A DNA stretch of 64,000 bases from Nanosynbacter sp. (GTDB taxonomy: Bacteria; Patescibacteriota; Saccharimonadia; Saccharimonadales; Saccharimonadaceae): assembly GCA_015257665.1 (NCBI GenBank), contig JABZJS010000005.1, forward strand, positions 1-64,000, given 5' to 3'. Each line of letters starts with the position of its first letter. Positions within the stretch are counted from its first letter, which is position 1. Below are positions 61,838 to 64,000 of this stretch, piece by piece. A program made the position numbers and the translations under genes. The notes beneath the pieces were generated by a model. It ran no database searches, was not told where the DNA came from, and saw only the letters and a list, made by a program, of their open reading frames with translations.

Positions 61838-62267
61838 TTAATGACGTCCATTCAACAAACGTTCGAGCAATTCAAGCGGTTTATAGTACGGAGTGAGACT
61901 ATCTTTGCGTGTGTCGTATACTTCAACAGCTCCTGCAGCAACGTCCATTGCTTGTAAGTCGCCAGGGTCGTTGACTTTGTAGGCGAATTTAAGTCGATAG
62001 AGCGCATATTCTATGGCTGCTGATCCAGAATCTCGTGCCAAACGAAGTCCCTGGGAAATAGCATCGTTCTTGGTTTTCTGCTTCTGCTCGAGCGTGGTCG
62101 CATGAGAAAGTTCATACGTCGCCTCATCTCGTTTTATGATGGCATACGATAAAGCATCTTCAAGAACATTCAGCCGTCCGAATACTCCACCAGTGGCAAC
62201 TATATCAACCTGGTCATTCCTACTATCATGTCTAGACAAATAAATAACCGAAAGGAGGATTGAGTGT
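61838..62267 (-). pseudogene. Gene cut at its 5' end beside the recombinase
   Basis: A helical protein rich in Ala and Lys runs to a stop at 61838 (VLEDALSYAIIKRDEATYEL, then QKTKNDAISQGLRLARDSG). The frame stays open to 62350, but the part beyond 62268 lies antisense to the recombinase and looks like a shadow of it. No start codon with a ribosome-binding site is found before the composition changes. The natural interpretation is that the 5' end was lost when the recombinase segment arrived. It is not recognised otherwise. Confidence 0.5.
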
Positions 62268-64000
62268 ATGGAAGCAGGATCAATACAAGGTGGTGCAGCG
62301 GCAGTCGGAGCTGACCCGTTTGCGGCTATGGCCGCCCAACTGACTCCCAAGCGCGCCGTCTCCTACATCCGCGTCTCCACCCGGGAGCAGGCTCAGCGCG
62401 GTGGGTCGGAGGAGGGGTTCTCCCTGCCCGCTCAACGGGAGGCCAACAAGCGCAAGGCCCAGTCGATGGGTGCGCTGGTGGTTAAGGAGTTCGCCGACCG
62501 GGGTGAGTCGGCTCGTAGTGCGAACCGGCCTGAGCTGCAGAAGATGCTGGCGTATCTTAAGGAAGACGGTGGGATTGACTATGTCATTGTCCATAAGTTA
62601 GATCGGTTAGCTCGTAATAGAGCAGACGATGTGGAGATCAACCGGGCGTTCGAGGAGGCGGGGGTGCGGTTGGTCTCGACGAGTGAGAACATCGACCAGA
62701 CGCCTGGTGGGATGTTGCTGCACGGCATCATGAGTTCCATCGCTGAGTTCTACTCCCGGAACCTGGCCAACGAGGTCATGAAGGGGATGGGAGAGAAAGC
62801 AAGGAATGGCGGGACACTCGGTAAGGCACCACTCGGTTACATCAACGTCCGTGCCAGGGATGAGAACGGCCGAGAAGTCCGCACCATCGCCCTCGATGAG
62901 GAGCGCGCACCACTCATCCGGCTGGCCTTCACGGAGTACGCCACCGGCAACTGGACGGTCAGTCAACTAGCCAAGCACTTGGCAGGGCTGGGGCTGGATG
63001 TGCCGGCGACGCCGACGAGGCCAGCCCGTCCCATCACCAAAGGGCGGCTGCATACGTTGCTGCGGCACCCGTACTACAAGGGTGTGGTGCAGTTCCAGGG
63101 CGTGGAGTATGCGGGCAAGCACGAGCCGCTGGTGGATGAGGAGACGTGGCAGGCGGTGCAGGCTGTGCTGGGCTCCCATCGCAGTGGCGAGCGGGAGCGG
63201 ATGCATAACCATCTTCTCAAGAGCACGGTGGTGTGTGGGCAGTGTGGTAGTCGGTTGCTGGTGCAGAACACGAAGAATGGCAAGGGGGTGCTGTACCCCT
63301 ACTTCATCTGCGCCAGGCGGCAGCGGCTGCATGACTGCTCCTTCAAGGCGGTGCTCATTGAAGTGGTGGAGGCGCAGATGCAGGAGGTGTATCGGCGGCT
63401 GCACGTGAGTGAGGCGGATCGGCAGGAGATTGAGCGATATCTGCTGGCGGAGCTGGCACAGATCGAGGGGGAGAAGGATCGGAACGTCCGGTCGCTAACG
63501 GTGCGACGGACGAACCTGGAGGATGAGCGGCGCAGGCTGCTGCAGGCTCACTACGGTGGAGCAGTGCCGCTGGAGCTGCTCAAGGAGGAGCAGGATCGGT
63601 TGGGGCGAGAGCTGGCAGGGATCCAGCGTCAGCTCGATGCTTACCAGGCGGATGCCAAGCTGGTGCGGGCGCATGTGGAGCAGGCGCTGGATCTGCTGGA
63701 GGACTGCTACCGGCTGTATATGGCGGCACCGGATCACTTGCGGAAGCAGCTGAACCAGGTGTTCTTCGAGCGGGTGCTGGTCAATCCGGTGGTGGATGAG
63801 GATGGACGAGTTGTTCTGCCTGGCGACGGTGGTGATGACGGGGCTGGCGGAGAGGTGCAGGATGCGGACGACGGTGTGAGGGGCGCTGGTGGAGAGGGTG
63901 ATGAGCAGGAGCCTGGTGAGTGTGAGCCGGACGACGCTGGTGATGAGCCAACGCGTCGAGCCGATGAGGTGCCCTGCTCTGTCCGGGTGGCGGACACCGG
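62268..64000 (+). CDS. Large serine recombinase, runs off the window end
   Basis: Site-specific integrase-type recombinase, at least 577 aa and incomplete. The resolvase domain has the catalytic Ser37 in SYIRVSTREQ and the arginines of HKLDRLARNRAD. The recombinase domain follows at about 185-300 (LGKAPLGYINV, GRLHTLLRHPYYKGVVQF), then a zinc ribbon with Cys323, Cys326, Cys348 and Cys357, and a coiled coil near 400-460. From about 515 on there is a very acidic Gly/Asp/Glu tail. AAAGGAGG (62251-62258) sets the start. GC is far above the core genes. Such enzymes integrate phages and conjugative elements. Confidence 0.95.
   Translation, partial: MEAGSIQGGAAAVGADPFAAMAAQLTPKRAVSYIRVSTREQAQRGGSEEGFSLPAQREANKRKAQSMGALVVKEFADRGESARSANRPELQKMLAYLKEDGGIDYVIVHKLDRLARNRADDVEINRAFEEAGVRLVSTSENIDQTPGGMLLHGIMSSIAEFYSRNLANEVMKGMGEKARNGGTLGKAPLGYINVRARDENGREVRTIALDEERAPLIRLAFTEYATGNWTVSQLAKHLAGLGLDVPATPTRPARPITKGRLHTLLRHPYYKGVVQFQGVEYAGKHEPLVDEETWQAVQAVLGSHRSGERERMHNHLLKSTVVCGQCGSRLLVQNTKNGKGVLYPYFICARRQRLHDCSFKAVLIEVVEAQMQEVYRRLHVSEADRQEIERYLLAELAQIEGEKDRNVRSLTVRRTNLEDERRRLLQAHYGGAVPLELLKEEQDRLGRELAGIQRQLDAYQADAKLVRAHVEQALDLLEDCYRLYMAAPDHLRKQLNQVFFERVLVNPVVDEDGRVVLPGDGGDDGAGGEVQDADDGVRGAGGEGDEQEPGECEPDDAGDEPTRRADEVPCSVRVADT

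Noticed and set aside
62280..63737. Minus-strand frames within the recombinase
   Set aside because: They are shadows of a GC-rich gene with intact resolvase, recombinase and zinc-ribbon motifs on the plus strand.
1..64000. CRISPR arrays, rRNA genes, insertion sequences
   Set aside because: No evenly spaced direct repeats, no rRNA-like stretches, and no DDE-transposase gene with terminal inverted repeats were seen.

Overview
The window looks like a chromosome segment of a Candidatus Saccharibacteria (TM7) bacterium or a close relative in the Candidate Phyla Radiation. The evidence is indirect. Genes are compact and core housekeeping genes are scattered rather than grouped. The (p)ppGpp synthetase is short and lacks the ACT domain. 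Many genes start a few bases after a -10 box. TGA is an ordinary stop codon, which argues against the UGA-glycine relatives Absconditabacteria and Gracilibacteria. There is no rRNA or CRISPR array.

Layout. 0-6 kb: uvrB, an epimerase, a type IV prepilin, relA/spoT and pyrophosphatase. 6-13 kb: glycerophosphodiesterase, a membrane FKBP plus thioredoxin reductase pair, a ThrE exporter and pheT. 13-23 kb: accessory genes (EVE, EXLDI and DUF6882-like proteins), two paralogous exported hydrolases around an HXXEE protein, aquaporin, pheS far from pheT, an SNase-fold protein without its catalytic residues, and a secreted GH16 glucanase. 23-30 kb: rmuC, a PAP2 phosphatase, and an anaerobic ribonucleotide reductase operon that also encodes an FAD reductase and a four-cysteine protein. 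30-37 kb: tRNA-Gln, trmD, khpA, rpsP, and the rpmF-nusB-nudix-rnc operon. 37-50 kb: leuS, murF, four tRNAs, an orphan peptide-binding protein, secG, pepP, an SPFH protein and rarA. 50-56.6 kb: cytosolic trehalase, typA, an M16-like metalloprotein and a glycosyltransferase with a nine-C tract near its start.

From 56.6 kb to the end the window becomes an accessory island. It holds a Panacea-type toxin-antitoxin pair, two related coiled-coil proteins, a VbhA-like antitoxin with no visible toxin, cutA, gene remnants, and a GC-rich large serine recombinase that runs off the end. The base composition of the recombinase is clearly unlike that of the core genes, which suggests transfer from a high-GC donor, possibly an actinobacterial host.

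Three intergenic stretches (30.9, 44.5 and 59.7 kb) each have a promoter-like pair and a terminator hairpin with no gene between, so they may encode small RNAs. The most notable systems are the nrdD-nrdG-reductase-Cys protein operon, the Panacea pair, the possibly phase-variable glycosyltransferase, the recombinase island, and the recurring leaderless-promoter layout. Functions are inferred from motifs read by eye; no searches were run.
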